Positions 24,979 through 33,513 are shown, numbered from the stretch's first letter. The stretch: 61,347 nt of DNA from an uncultured Clostridia bacterium (GCA_947628695.1 CANRAV010000015.1:1-61347); one strand, 5' to 3'. Numbers and translations: made by a program. Notes: generated by a model from the sequence alone, not told the origin.

Positions 24979-25893
24979 TTACCCCTCCTTCTTAAGATAA
25001 CCCTTTTCGGCAGCTGCCGCAAGAAGCTTCTCCACCTCTGCGTCGGCACCGCCGCGCTGCTGCTTTTTGGGCTTCTCGCCCTCCTGTTTCTTCGCCTCTT
25101 CAACGGTGCGTATGCCGGCCTTGTGCCATTTTTCTATTATCTTCGACATATAGGGAAGCGAAACCTTCCCCGTGTTGTCAACCGTTATGTCGTAGGCGTA
25201 TTTGACTATTTCAAAGCCAAGCCTCAGCTCGCCGAACCAGCGGTTGGTGTAGTTGCGCTCTTTTGCGGAAAGCTCCCTCTCCCCCCAGCCGCATAGACTG
25301 CGGAAGCGCGCGGACTTGTTGTCTGCCGTGCGCCTGTGCTTTAAGTACTCTTCCAAATCCGTATAGCTTTCAACGCCCTCCGACTGGATGCCGATGGCGG
25401 TGTTGAATATGTAGGAAAGGCTGCGCCTGTTTATCGAAACGCAGTATTCAAGCACGCCGCAGATAAAATCGGCGGGCATGCCGTAGTAGTCGTACATCGT
25501 GTAAAGCGTGTTGAGGTCGTTGCGGTTAAGCTGCTTTTCAAGCTTATCGGCGGCGAAGTCCACCGCGTCCTTAAAATCAGCCTCGCCGTCTATGGCGTCT
25601 GCTATCTCCTCGCTGTCGTACTGCGCACGTGCCGAAGGTGCCTTCTTTGCCCTCTCTTCGCCTACGTCTATAAGGCCGAGCTTTTCAAGCGCTGCAAGCG
25701 CTTTTGCAGCGTCGTCCACGGAGACGGAAAGCTCCTCTGCTATGACGGACGGCTCGCAGTCCCAGCCGGAAGCGCCGTATATGAGAACCTTAAGCTCCGT
25801 TTCGCCAAGCCTTTTTATAAGGTCCGACGGCAGCCTCTGCATTACAAAAAAATCGTTTGCCGCCCTTATCTTTACGGTGCGTTTGTTGGGCAT
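24979..25893 (-). CDS. DnaD-domain replication protein
   Basis: A 304-residue DnaD-family primosome protein, which remodels DNA at origins and restart sites. The N-terminal winged-helix domain (about 15-80: LIKRLGETELKVLIYG, SVIAEELSVSVDDAAKALAAL) and the C-terminal DnaD domain (LYTMYDYYGMPADFICGVLEYC, then KIIEKWHKAGIRTVEEAKKQ) are visible, with the lysine-rich tail EKPKKQQRGG. Its place directly before the DnaI-like loader supports a helicase-loading role. Confidence 0.88.
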   Translation of the reverse strand: MPNKRTVKIRAANDFFVMQRLPSDLIKRLGETELKVLIYGASGWDCEPSVIAEELSVSVDDAAKALAALEKLGLIDVGEERAKKAPSARAQYDSEEIADAIDGEADFKDAVDFAADKLEKQLNRNDLNTLYTMYDYYGMPADFICGVLEYCVSINRRSLSYIFNTAIGIQSEGVESYTDLEEYLKHRRTADNKSARFRSLCGWGERELSAKERNYTNRWFGELRLGFEIVKYAYDITVDNTGKVSLPYMSKIIEKWHKAGIRTVEEAKKQEGEKPKKQQRGGADAEVEKLLAAAAEKGYLKKEG

Positions 25894-25916
25894 AAATACA
25901 CATCCTTATTTTTTGT

Positions 25917-26372
25917 TCAGCTTGCGCTGCCCTCCGGGCAGACGGAAACGCAAATGCTGTTTTTCTCCGCAAGGCTGCCCATTATCTCTATGGTGTAGTC
26001 GATTTTAAGCTTGCCGCCAAGGGGGCCGATGTCGCTTGACATGCTTTTTGTGTTGACGCGCAGGCTTACCGGTGCATAGCCGTTGTCGCAAATGCAGTCA
26101 AGCGTCCTGCCCTGCTCGAACACAAGGTTCGTCTTTATCGCCCCGCGGCGGCTTATAAGCGCCACGCCGTCCTTCAGAAGGACGTTCGTGTCCTCTCTCT
26201 CGCCGTCGTCAAAGCTTTCGCTGTACGCTATGGAGACCTTCTTCCTCGTGACCTCCATGTAGCCGGTGTAGCTGTCTGTGCTCTCTACGGGCTCCGGGAA
26301 GTCCTCGCACCGGGAGAGGTCCTTAAAATCCAGTCTCTTGTTTGTGACCTTTATTTCTACGGGTAATTTCAT
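25917..26372 (-). CDS. DUF1934 (YwiB-like) beta-barrel protein
   Basis: A 151-residue protein of the DUF1934 family (Bacillus YwiB type), a small calycin-like beta barrel of unknown role that is frequent beside cell-wall and arginyl-tRNA synthetase genes in Firmicutes. Family features include SYTGYMEVTRKKVSIAYSES, a glycine-containing turn and the final beta strand LKIDYTIEIMG. The start is ATG 26372 with only a moderate ribosome-binding site, six bases after murI ends, so translation is probably coupled to murI. Confidence 0.8.
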   Translation of the reverse strand: MKLPVEIKVTNKRLDFKDLSRCEDFPEPVESTDSYTGYMEVTRKKVSIAYSESFDDGEREDTNVLLKDGVALISRRGAIKTNLVFEQGRTLDCICDNGYAPVSLRVNTKSMSSDIGPLGGKLKIDYTIEIMGSLAEKNSICVSVCPEGSAS

Positions 26373-26378
26373 AACTTT

Positions 26379-27173
26379 TCAATAGCCTTCTATGTCTATG
26401 CACTTTACGCCCTCAAAAGCGTCCCTTTTCAAAAACACCGACGCAAGCCTTTTAAAGCTTTCCGGTGAATCGCTAACGTAAAACTCCGCCTCGCCGTCCT
26501 CGGCCTCCTCGGGGGATATAAGCCTCGCGGCGGCAGCGGCCGCCTCCCTGCCGGAATCGACAAGCACGCTTCCCTCGAAAAACGAGCCTATCACGCCGGA
26601 AAGGTGCGGGTAGTGGGTGCAGCCCAAAATCACCGCGTCCGCGCCGAAGGACTTCAGCAAACCTAAGTACTCGTTTGCAAAAAATTCCGCCGCGTATCCG
26701 CTTGTATAGCCGTTCTCGACCAAGGGCACGAACATCGGGCAGGCGACGGATTTAACCGCAATGCGCGGGTCTATGGCGGCTATGGCGCGCTCGTAGGCGC
26801 CGCTTTTGACCGTTGCGGCGGTGCCGAGAAGCACAACCCTCCCCCTGCCGGAAGCGGCGACGGAGGCCGCCTTTTCGGCAGCAGGCTCCACCACGCCTAT
26901 GACGGGGACGGGGCAGCTTGCCTTAAGAGCGTCTATGGCGTTGGCGCTGACGGTGCCGCAGGCCGCAATGACGACAGACGCCCCGTGCGCGCACAGAAAA
27001 GCGCTGTCCTGCAGTGCGTAGCGGCGTATCGTCTCTGCCGACTTGGTGCCGTAGGGGACGCGTGCCGTGTCGCCGAAATATATGTACCTCTTGCCGGGGA
27101 AAAGCTTCTCAAACTCGCCCGCGGCGGTAAGCCCGCCAAGGCCTGAGTCGAAAATTCCAACGGTTTTGCCCAT
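26379..27173 (-). CDS. murI: Glutamate racemase
   Basis: A 264-residue cofactor-independent racemase making D-glutamate for peptidoglycan. The start GIFDSGLGGLTAAGEF and IYFGDTARVPYGTKS are typical. The two catalytic cysteines are in AACGTVSAN (usually ACNTAS; here Gly replaces Asn) and ILGCTHYPHL. The replacement is seen in some family members, so activity is probable. It starts one base after the ddl stop codon; the two peptidoglycan genes are coupled. Confidence 0.92.
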   Translation of the reverse strand: MGKTVGIFDSGLGGLTAAGEFEKLFPGKRYIYFGDTARVPYGTKSAETIRRYALQDSAFLCAHGASVVIAACGTVSANAIDALKASCPVPVIGVVEPAAEKAASVAASGRGRVVLLGTAATVKSGAYERAIAAIDPRIAVKSVACPMFVPLVENGYTSGYAAEFFANEYLGLLKSFGADAVILGCTHYPHLSGVIGSFFEGSVLVDSGREAAAAAARLISPEEAEDGEAEFYVSDSPESFKRLASVFLKRDAFEGVKCIDIEGY

Positions 27174-27174
27174 G

Positions 27175-28242
27175 TCAGCCGTTCACCGCGCTTTCGTAAA
27201 GCTTTTCCGTAAGTGTTTTTCCGTCAATACCCAGGTTTTCCATAAGCAGCGGATACAGGCTTATGGAGGTCATGCCGGGTACGGTGTTTATCTCGTTGAA
27301 AACGACGGCACCGTCTTCCTTTACAAAGAAGTCGACCCTTGCAAGGCCGCTGCAGTCAAGCAGCGAAAACAGCTCCCTTGCCGCAGAGCGCACCTCTTCC
27401 TCCACCCGTTCGGGCAGGTCGGCCGGGATGTAATGAACCGCCGTTCCGCTTATATATTTGGCGTTGTAATCGTAAAACTCCGCCTTAGGGTCTATCTCCC
27501 CGCAGCGGGAAACAAGCACCCCGTCCGCCGTTTCAAGCACGGCAGCCTCTATCTCCCTGCCGACAACGGCTTCCTCCACAAGGACGGTGTTGTCATATTC
27601 AAAGGCCTTTTCCACCGCTGCAAAAAGCTGTTCCTTGTCCCGCACCTTAGAGACGCCGACCGACGAGCCGGAGCAGGCCGGCTTGACAAACAGCGGATAT
27701 CCGCGCCTGCCGGCAAAAGCTTCAAGAGCGGCCATGTCAGGCTGCTTCTTTTTAATGCACACCCAGTCCGCAACGGTGACGCCGGCGGAGGCGGCGATAA
27801 GCTTCGCCGCGTGCTTGTTCATGCACACAGCGGAAGAATAAGTGTCTGCCCCCACAAAGGGAATCCCGGCAAGCGTGAAAAGCCCCTGAATCGTACCGTC
27901 CTCGCCGTTCTTGCCGTGCATGACGGGGAAAACTGCGTCTATGCGCAGGGTCTTAAAGGTGCCGGCCGCCTTGTCAAAGGTGAAAATTCCGTGCTGAACG
28001 GTGCAGGGGGATATGACGCAGGGAACGAGGTTTTCCTTGTCCTCGCACCAGCTGCCGTCCCTCATTTTGCCCGTATCGCCGTTATATAAAAACCAAACGC
28101 CCTGCTTGGTTATACCTATTTTTACGACCTTGAATTTTTCCGTATCTATGTTTTCAACAACCCACGCAGCGGACACGCAGGAAACCTCGTGCTCGCCGGA
28201 GACGCCGCCGAAGCATACGGCGAAGGTCTTTTTGTCAAGCAT
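27175..28242 (-). CDS. ddl: D-alanine-D-alanine ligase
   Basis: A 355-residue ATP-grasp enzyme that makes the D-Ala-D-Ala dipeptide for cell-wall precursors. It shows the N-terminal FGGVSGEHEVSCVSA, the ATP-grasp lysine area VKPACSGSSVGVSKV, and the metal-binding ending ARVDFFVKEDGAVVFNEINT with PGMTSISLYP. The tyrosine/lysine omega loop YDYNAKYISG suggests the D-Ala rather than the D-lactate type, so vancomycin resistance is not implied. GGAGGAG precedes ATG 28242. Confidence 0.95.
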   Translation of the reverse strand: MLDKKTFAVCFGGVSGEHEVSCVSAAWVVENIDTEKFKVVKIGITKQGVWFLYNGDTGKMRDGSWCEDKENLVPCVISPCTVQHGIFTFDKAAGTFKTLRIDAVFPVMHGKNGEDGTIQGLFTLAGIPFVGADTYSSAVCMNKHAAKLIAASAGVTVADWVCIKKKQPDMAALEAFAGRRGYPLFVKPACSGSSVGVSKVRDKEQLFAAVEKAFEYDNTVLVEEAVVGREIEAAVLETADGVLVSRCGEIDPKAEFYDYNAKYISGTAVHYIPADLPERVEEEVRSAARELFSLLDCSGLARVDFFVKEDGAVVFNEINTVPGMTSISLYPLLMENLGIDGKTLTEKLYESAVNG

Positions 28243-28257
28243 AAACTCCTCCGGGGA

Positions 28258-29172
28258 TCAAAGTATATTGGTTATCTCTTCGTCAGTGGGTATCGAAGCA
28301 AATCCGCCGACGCGCGACGCGGCAAGAGACGACGCCGCAAGCGCGTATTTGGTGGCCTCCAAAACGTCAAGCTTTTTCGCAAAGTGCGCCGAGAAGGCGC
28401 CGACAAAGCTTTCATGCTCCGCCGTGACGTCCACGCTTTGAAGCCCGGGCGACATGAGAAGCTCGCAATACTTGCCGTCGTATATGTAGGCGCCGCGCAT
28501 GCCAAGCTTCAAAACGACAAACCGCAGAGGCAGCATATCGCAAAGCGCAATGCAGACACGCATAAAATTGTCGGTACCGCTGGGCTTTATGCCGGTAAGC
28601 AGCTCTGCCTCCTCTTCGCCGACGACAAACACGTCAACGCCGAGTATGTCCGAAAGGCGGAACCCCTCGTAGGCGCCGGAGGCGTCCAAAACAAAGGGGA
28701 TAGTCTGCGCCCTTGTAAGCCCGGCCGCGTATTTAAGCACCTCGCGGTCCAAACGCAGGCTTGCGGTGAACAGATCCGGGTAACAGCAGAACGCGCTTTC
28801 TATGTCCGAGGTGCTTATCCTTGAGGAAGCGCCGCCGTAGCAAACCTTGCCGCCAAGGCCGTACTGCTCCAGCAAAAAGACGTTGAGAGAGGTTTGATTT
28901 ACGCTGTCCGTACCCACGTAAGCAGTGCTTACGTCCTCTTCCTTCAAATGGCGAAGGAATCGCGTGCCAAGCTCATCCCCGCCCACGCGTGAGCACAGAA
29001 CCGACCCGCTGCCGGCACGTCTTGCCGCAACGGCAGTATATGCGCCGCTGCCGCCGGGTGTGATATCATACCTGTCTTTGGAAACGACGGTTCGGCCGCC
29101 GTTAGGAGCATAGGGAACATTAAGCAGCACATCCATTGCCGCATCGCCCGCGGCAAGCACGGTAGTCTCCAT
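28258..29172 (-). CDS. PfkB-type sugar/nucleoside kinase with altered active site
   Basis: A 304-residue ribokinase-fold protein (PfkB family). N-terminal signature GGSGAYTAVAARRAG matches PfkB motif 1. The second signature normally reads D-T-x-G-A-G-D-x-F and supplies the anion hole and catalytic Asp; here it is D-V-T-A-E-H-E-S-F, so the glycine pair is gone and Asp is replaced by Glu. ATP or substrate chemistry may be lost, or this may be a regulatory paralogue. ATG 29172 (GGAGGG ahead) is preferred to an upstream codon at 29199. It is the first gene of the long minus-strand run and has a clear promoter. Confidence 0.85.
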   Translation of the reverse strand: METTVLAAGDAAMDVLLNVPYAPNGGRTVVSKDRYDITPGGSGAYTAVAARRAGSGSVLCSRVGGDELGTRFLRHLKEEDVSTAYVGTDSVNQTSLNVFLLEQYGLGGKVCYGGASSRISTSDIESAFCCYPDLFTASLRLDREVLKYAAGLTRAQTIPFVLDASGAYEGFRLSDILGVDVFVVGEEEAELLTGIKPSGTDNFMRVCIALCDMLPLRFVVLKLGMRGAYIYDGKYCELLMSPGLQSVDVTAEHESFVGAFSAHFAKKLDVLEATKYALAASSLAASRVGGFASIPTDEEITNIL

Positions 29173-29253
29173 AAAAAGCCCTCCTTCGGTGATATGCACG
29201 CGCGGCGAAGCGAAAAACCCTCCGCCCGCCGAAGCATACCCTGCCTAATCTAT

Positions 29254-29282
29254 ATGATACATCTTTAAAGCCGATTTGTCAA
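29254..29282 (-). promoter_or_regulatory. Promoter of the 29-21 kb operon
   Basis: Minus strand TTGACA (29277-29282), 17-base spacer, TATCAT (29254-29259). It is back to back with the plus-strand promoter at 29301. Confidence 0.7.
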
Positions 29283-29300
29283 TATGCTTTCTCGCCTCTA

Positions 29301-29329
29301 TTGACAAAGTCAAAAGTTTGTTTTATAAT
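29301..29329 (+). promoter_or_regulatory. Sigma-A promoter of the lipoprotein gene
   Basis: TTGACA (29301-29306), exactly 17 bases, TATAAT (29324-29329): full consensus. Confidence 0.8.
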
Positions 29330-29360
29330 GTTGTCAACTAACAAAAGGAGGCTTTTACTG

Positions 29361-29819
29361 TTGAAGAAACTTATTTTTGCGCTTTTGGCGTGTATTTTGT
29401 GCCTTTCCGTCTGCGCCTGCGGCAAAGGCGGCGACGGTGACGGTGGCGGCAGCAGCGCCGCAAACGACGCCGTGAGCAGCGCCGCAAACGACGCCGTGAG
29501 CAGCACCGCAAGCGACACCGCAAGCGTTGGAAGCGACAGCTCTGTAAGCGACGTACCCTCTCTTGTCGGCGAGTGGCGCTGTGAGTTTTCGGATGGAACC
29601 TATGAAATACTTACATTTAATGACGACGGCACGGGCGTTAAGCAGACGCTGGACATCCCCAACGAGATAACCTACACCTATGACGGGACGACGCTTGTCA
29701 TCGCGGTTCACGTTGACGAACCGCCGATAGAGCACTCCTACGACTGCCGCGTCGAGGGCGACAACCTTTACCTTAGGGACAAGGATACCGGCAACGAAGC
29801 TGTGTACGAAAAAGAGTAA
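29361..29819 (+). CDS. Small lipoprotein with serine/alanine linker
   Basis: A 152-residue lipoprotein. The signal sequence MKKLIFALLACILCLSVCAC ends in a lipobox (V-C-A-C), so it is anchored to the outer face of the membrane. A linker of S-S-A-A-N-D-A-V repeats follows, coded by near-identical 24-base units at 29451-29522. The rest, from SLVGEWRCEFSDGTYEIL, is a small beta-rich lipocalin-like (DUF5640-type) domain: GEW at the start, then FNDDGTGVKQT. The start is TTG 29361 with AAAGGAGG eight bases ahead; earlier in-frame codons overlap the promoter. Function unknown. Confidence 0.78.
   Translation: MKKLIFALLACILCLSVCACGKGGDGDGGGSSAANDAVSSAANDAVSSTASDTASVGSDSSVSDVPSLVGEWRCEFSDGTYEILTFNDDGTGVKQTLDIPNEITYTYDGTTLVIAVHVDEPPIEHSYDCRVEGDNLYLRDKDTGNEAVYEKE
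29451..29522 (+). repeat. Three 24-base tandem repeats in the lipoprotein linker
   Basis: Units at 29451-29474, 29475-29498 and 29499-29522; the first two are identical and the third differs at a few bases. They code for SSAANDAV-type spacer and could vary in copy number. Confidence 0.75.
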
Positions 29820-29832
29820 TCCACATTCAAAC

Positions 29833-29868
29833 AATCGGGGGCGGTTTTTCCGCCCCCGATTATTTTTT
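29833..29868. terminator. Bidirectional terminator
   Basis: AATCGGGGGCGG / CCGCCCCCGATT (29833-29844 / 29850-29861) with T run after and A run pattern on the other strand; it separates the convergent lipoprotein and 82-residue protein genes. Confidence 0.85.
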
Positions 29869-29875
29869 AACCAAA

Positions 29876-30124
29876 TTACTTTTTTGCGTTCGGCGCCTTT
29901 TTCGCCAGCCATTCATTGGCCTTGGGCTTTGACAGGCGCTTAATGTCCTCCGCCGTGTAGGGGCTTTCCGCACCGCCGTTGACATACAGAAAGTAAAGCC
30001 CCTTGTCGGTCACGTAAAGCCTTTCTTCATATCCCTTCGGGTCGCCGTATTCTCCAACGGTGAAGCTTTCTACAAGAGTCGCCTTGTCGGTGTCGTACTC
30101 ACATTTGCAGATGATTTTTTTCAT
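29876..30124 (-). CDS. Small soluble protein of unknown function
   Basis: An 82-residue protein with no signal peptide, starting MKKIICKCEYDTDKATLVES and ending in a lysine-rich tail (AKKAPNAKK). The sequence looks alpha/beta with FTVGEYGDPKGYEERLYVTDKGLYFLY-like alternation, but I recognise no family. It has a good ribosome-binding site (GAAGGAGA) and lies downstream of the first solute-binding protein gene behind a terminator. No promoter of its own is obvious, so it may depend on read-through. Confidence 0.6.
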   Translation of the reverse strand: MKKIICKCEYDTDKATLVESFTVGEYGDPKGYEERLYVTDKGLYFLYVNGGAESPYTAEDIKRLSKPKANEWLAKKAPNAKK

Positions 30125-30142
30125 TTTACATCTTCTCCTTCA

Positions 30143-30181
30143 GTAAAAACAAAAGGCTGCCGCGTTAAAACGGCAGCCTTT
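30143..30181 (-). terminator. Terminator of solute-binding paralogue A
   Basis: Minus-strand hairpin AAAGGCTGCCG / CGGCAGCCTTT followed by a T run, ending before the 82-residue protein gene. Confidence 0.8.
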
Positions 30182-30192
30182 CATCAAATCGG

Positions 30193-31731
30193 TTAACGAT
30201 TTTCGAGCTTGTCCATCATGTCCTCGATGTTCATCTCAAGGATGTCCTTGTTGGACTGGATGCGCTGCTGCAGGTTGTGGTCAAGCTGGTTGCACATTTC
30301 GATCGGGTCGGAAAGTGCCGCGCCGAATACCGCGCCAAGGTCGAAGGTGCGGCTTTCGAAGATAACGTCAAGCATCTTTGCGCTGTCCGGGTCGGAAGCG
30401 TCGCCGCGCTTAAGCTGCTTATCGTAATACTCGGGAGTCAAATAGTCCTTGCTGTATGCGCCGAGCGCGTCAAGCAGGGTACCAAGCTGCTGACCCTGTT
30501 CGCCGGTAGCCTTTGCGCCGATGGGAACGAACACAACGCTTGCGGTGTGCGGGCTCATGGTGTGATAGTACCTGTCCTGACTTTCGTCAAACTTCGGAAT
30601 GGGAAGAATGCCGAAATCGTCCTCCATATCCCTGAAGAAGGGAAGGTGGATAAGGCCAACCATGTAGAACAGGCCCCTGCCCTCTTTGAAGGCCTTGATA
30701 ACGGTGTTCTCGTAAACGTCTTCACCCTCGTACTTGGTAGAGTACTGCTCAAGGTTGCCGACAAGAACGTCGTTGGTGTTCAGATAAAGGTCAACCGCCG
30801 CGTCAAGCGCCTGATAGGTCCTCTCAGTGTCGAGAGAGAATATAAGCTTGTCATCGGCATCCTTGTCGAAGGTCTTCTGACCTGCAGCAAGAACGTGCAT
30901 GTAAAGGTTTGCGGTCTCGGTAAGAAGGCCGTAAGTGTCAGCCTCGTCACGAACGCCGTCGCCGTTGTCGGTACCGAAGCCGGTAACCTTCTCCCTGAGA
31001 ACGTCAAAGGTCCAATTGCCGCTTGAGGCGAGGTCGTAAAGCTCCTTATAAGAGCCTTCGCCGAACTTCTCATCGTAAAGGTCCTTGTTGAACAGCATTA
31101 CGAAGGTACCGTCGTTATCGTAGGTGTTGATGTCACCAAGTGCGTAGTAAAGCTTGTTCGCTACGGAAAGGTCCTCTACGCCGTTCTGGTCCCACCAGGG
31201 CTTGGAAAAGTCGATGCCCAAGGTGTTAAGGTCGGTAAGAAGGCCGTCGGTAACGAAGGAGTAGTAGTAATAGTAGGTCTCGAAGCAGAAATCATACTCA
31301 TGGGTAGACATGATGTCTGCCTTTATGATGTTGTCCCTGATTTCGCCTGCGGTCTCGGTGCTCATTTCACCGGTAACCTTGCAGTTGTACTTGGACTGAA
31401 CGTCCTCAAGCACATGCCTCTTAGCGAGGTTGAGGTTGCTCATCGTGCCGTCGTCGCTCTCCTGCCAGATAACCTCACCCTGGAAGTCAATGGTAGGCTT
31501 GCCGTAACCAAACCAGCGCTCGATAAGCTTGAACTCACGTCCGCCCATATCGATAGCGGGATCCAGCATGTCTTGATAGGTAGTGCTGCTTCCGGCGCTG
31601 CTTTCGTCGGCGGCTGTGGAGCCGGCCTCACTTGCAGGAGAGGAAGCATCGTCGCCATTGTCACCGCCGCAGGCCGCAAAACAAGCCGCAACCATAAGCA
31701 GTGCCAAAACAAAGCACAAATACTTTTTCAT
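30193..31731 (-). CDS. Solute-binding lipoprotein, paralogue A
   Basis: A 512-residue lipoprotein of the extracellular solute-binding (family 1-like) class. Residues 1-21 are a lipoprotein signal ending FAAC, with Cys21 the lipid-anchored residue. A Ser/Ala/Glu linker follows, then the binding domain from about residue 60. Signature stretches shared by all five paralogues are ERWFGYG, DFQGEVIWQESDDGTMSN, YNCKVTGEMSTE, FETYYYYYSF, DINTYDNDGT and LKRGDASDPDSAKML near the end. The usual role is handing a sugar or peptide to an ABC importer, but no permease or ATPase genes are present here. It has its own promoter and terminator. Confidence 0.88.
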   Translation of the reverse strand: MKKYLCFVLALLMVAACFAACGGDNGDDASSPASEAGSTAADESSAGSSTTYQDMLDPAIDMGGREFKLIERWFGYGKPTIDFQGEVIWQESDDGTMSNLNLAKRHVLEDVQSKYNCKVTGEMSTETAGEIRDNIIKADIMSTHEYDFCFETYYYYYSFVTDGLLTDLNTLGIDFSKPWWDQNGVEDLSVANKLYYALGDINTYDNDGTFVMLFNKDLYDEKFGEGSYKELYDLASSGNWTFDVLREKVTGFGTDNGDGVRDEADTYGLLTETANLYMHVLAAGQKTFDKDADDKLIFSLDTERTYQALDAAVDLYLNTNDVLVGNLEQYSTKYEGEDVYENTVIKAFKEGRGLFYMVGLIHLPFFRDMEDDFGILPIPKFDESQDRYYHTMSPHTASVVFVPIGAKATGEQGQQLGTLLDALGAYSKDYLTPEYYDKQLKRGDASDPDSAKMLDVIFESRTFDLGAVFGAALSDPIEMCNQLDHNLQQRIQSNKDILEMNIEDMMDKLENR

Positions 31732-31763
31732 GTTTTTTCTCCTTTACAGGTTTTGATATGGTG

Positions 31764-31792
31764 ATTATATCATATAAAGTGCCTTAAGTCAA
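31764..31792 (-). promoter_or_regulatory. Promoter of paralogue A
   Basis: Minus strand TTGACT (31787-31792), 17 bases, TATAAT (31764-31769). Confidence 0.7.
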
Positions 31793-31864
31793 GCAAATTT
31801 TTGTGTTTTTATAAAATACACGCCCGCACTTCCGCAAATCCGAAAGCAGGCGTCAAAGCGCAAA

Positions 31865-31892
31865 GGAAGCCGCGGCAAAGGCCGCAGCTTCC
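31865..31892 (-). terminator. Hairpin after paralogue B
   Basis: Minus-strand stem GGAAGC-t-GCGGC / GCCGCGGCTTCC just past the stop codon, with only a short T stretch after it; a possible weak terminator. Confidence 0.45.
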
Positions 31893-31912
31893 CAAAAGTT
31901 TTTTGTTTATTT

Positions 31913-33448
31913 TTATTCCGCGCCGATCTTGGTAGGAATATCCTCTATGCTCATCTCTATGATGTCCTTCTGCGAGGCTATGCGCGCCTGCAGACCGTGG
32001 TCAAGAGAATTGCACATCTTGTACGGGTCGGAAAGCATAGCGCCCAAAACCGTGCCGATGTCGAAGGTGCGGCTTTCAAAGATGACGTCAAGCATCTTTG
32101 CGCTGTCCGGGTCGGAAGCGTCGCCGCGCTTAAGCTGCTTTTCGTAGTATTCGGGCGTCAGATAGTCCTTGCTGTATGCGCCGAGCGCGTCAAGCAGGGT
32201 GCCTATCTGCTGGCCGTTTTCACCTGCGGACTGAGGCCCGACGGGAACAAACACAACGCTTGTGTTGTGCGGGCTCATTGTGTGATAGTACCTGTCCTGC
32301 GTGCTGTCGAACTTCGGAACGGGGAGGATGCCGAAGTCGTCCTCCATATCCCTGAAATAGGGCAGGTGGAAGAGGCCGCACATGTAGAAAAGTCCCCTTC
32401 CCTCTTTGAACGCCTTTATGACCGTATCGATGTAAACGCTTCCCTCGTCGTACTTGGAGGTGTACGCGGGCAGGTCGGCCACGAGGACGTCGTTCGAGTC
32501 AAGGTAAAGATCCACGGCAGCGTCGACGGCGCTGTAAACCCTCTCCTGATCAAGCGAGAAGACAAGCCCGTCGTCGGGCGTCTTGTCCACGCTCTTTTCA
32601 CCTGCGGCGATAACGTGCATATAGAGGTTGGCCGTCTCGGTGAGGAGACCGTAAGAGTCAAACTCGTCACGGACATTGTCGCCCGTTTCCTCGGTGCCGA
32701 AGCCGGTTACCTTGTCCTTAAGCACCTCAAAGGTCCACTCGCCGTTTTCGGCAAGCTCGTAAAGCTCTTTATAAGAGCCCTCGCCGAATCTCTCGTCGTA
32801 AAGGTCCTTGTTGAAAAGTATAACAAAGGTGCCGTCGTTGTCGTAGGTGTTGATGTCGCCAAGCGCATAGTAAAGCTTGCCGTAAAGCGACAGGTCTTTA
32901 ACCGCGTTCTGATCCCACCAGGGCTTTGTAAAGTCAATGCCTAAAGTATTGAGGTCGGTAAGCAGCCCGTCCTGTATAAACGAGTAGTAGTAATAGTAGG
33001 TTTCAAAGCAGAAATCGATCTCGTGGGTTGACATAATGTCTGCCCTGACGATATTGTCCCTGATTTCGCCTGCGCCCTCCGTGCTCATCTCGCCGGTGAC
33101 GGTGCAGTTGTACTTCTTTTGAACCTCTTCAAGCGCTTTTCTCTTTGCAAGATTCAGGTTGCTCATGGTGCCGTCGTCGCTTTCCTGCCAGATGACCTCG
33201 CCCTGGAAGTCTATAGCCTCGGAAGCGTAGCCGAACCAGCGCTCCATAATGTTGAACGTGCGCCCGCCGAAGTCCTTAGCCTCCGGAAGCATGTTCTGAT
33301 AAGTGGTGCTTTCTTCGCTTGTCTCACCGGAAGCGGCAGATTCCGCCTCTGACGGTGCTGCCGACTCTTCGTCTTCTTTACCGCCGCAGGCGGAAAAGCA
33401 GGCGGCCACAATTAGGACAGCCAAAAGCAGACATAAATACTTTTTCAT
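31913..33448 (-). CDS. Solute-binding lipoprotein, paralogue B
   Basis: A 511-residue lipoprotein. The signal sequence MKKYLCLLLAVLIVAACFSAC ends in a lipobox with Cys21, followed by an acidic Ser/Glu linker and the same solute-binding domain as its neighbours. Differences from A cluster in the middle third (around residues 260-350, including GEKSVDKTPDDGLVFSLDQE and ADLPAYTSKYDEG), where ligand contacts usually lie in this fold, so it may bind a different ligand. Conserved landmarks remain: ERWFGYASEAIDFQGEVIW, FETYYYYYSF and LKRGDASDPDSA. It has its own promoter. Confidence 0.88.
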   Translation of the reverse strand: MKKYLCLLLAVLIVAACFSACGGKEDEESAAPSEAESAASGETSEESTTYQNMLPEAKDFGGRTFNIMERWFGYASEAIDFQGEVIWQESDDGTMSNLNLAKRKALEEVQKKYNCTVTGEMSTEGAGEIRDNIVRADIMSTHEIDFCFETYYYYYSFIQDGLLTDLNTLGIDFTKPWWDQNAVKDLSLYGKLYYALGDINTYDNDGTFVILFNKDLYDERFGEGSYKELYELAENGEWTFEVLKDKVTGFGTEETGDNVRDEFDSYGLLTETANLYMHVIAAGEKSVDKTPDDGLVFSLDQERVYSAVDAAVDLYLDSNDVLVADLPAYTSKYDEGSVYIDTVIKAFKEGRGLFYMCGLFHLPYFRDMEDDFGILPVPKFDSTQDRYYHTMSPHNTSVVFVPVGPQSAGENGQQIGTLLDALGAYSKDYLTPEYYEKQLKRGDASDPDSAKMLDVIFESRTFDIGTVLGAMLSDPYKMCNSLDHGLQARIASQKDIIEMSIEDIPTKIGAE

Positions 33449-33484
33449 AAAACTTTCCTTTCCTCATATTTTTTCTGCACTTTC

Positions 33485-33513
33485 TTTATAACATATTACA
33501 CAAAAACAGTCAA
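33485..33513 (-). promoter_or_regulatory. Promoter of paralogue B
   Basis: Minus strand TTGACT (33508-33513), 17 bases, TATAAA (33485-33490). The spacer contains TTTTTGTGTAATATGT, resembling the promoters of D and E. Confidence 0.65.
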
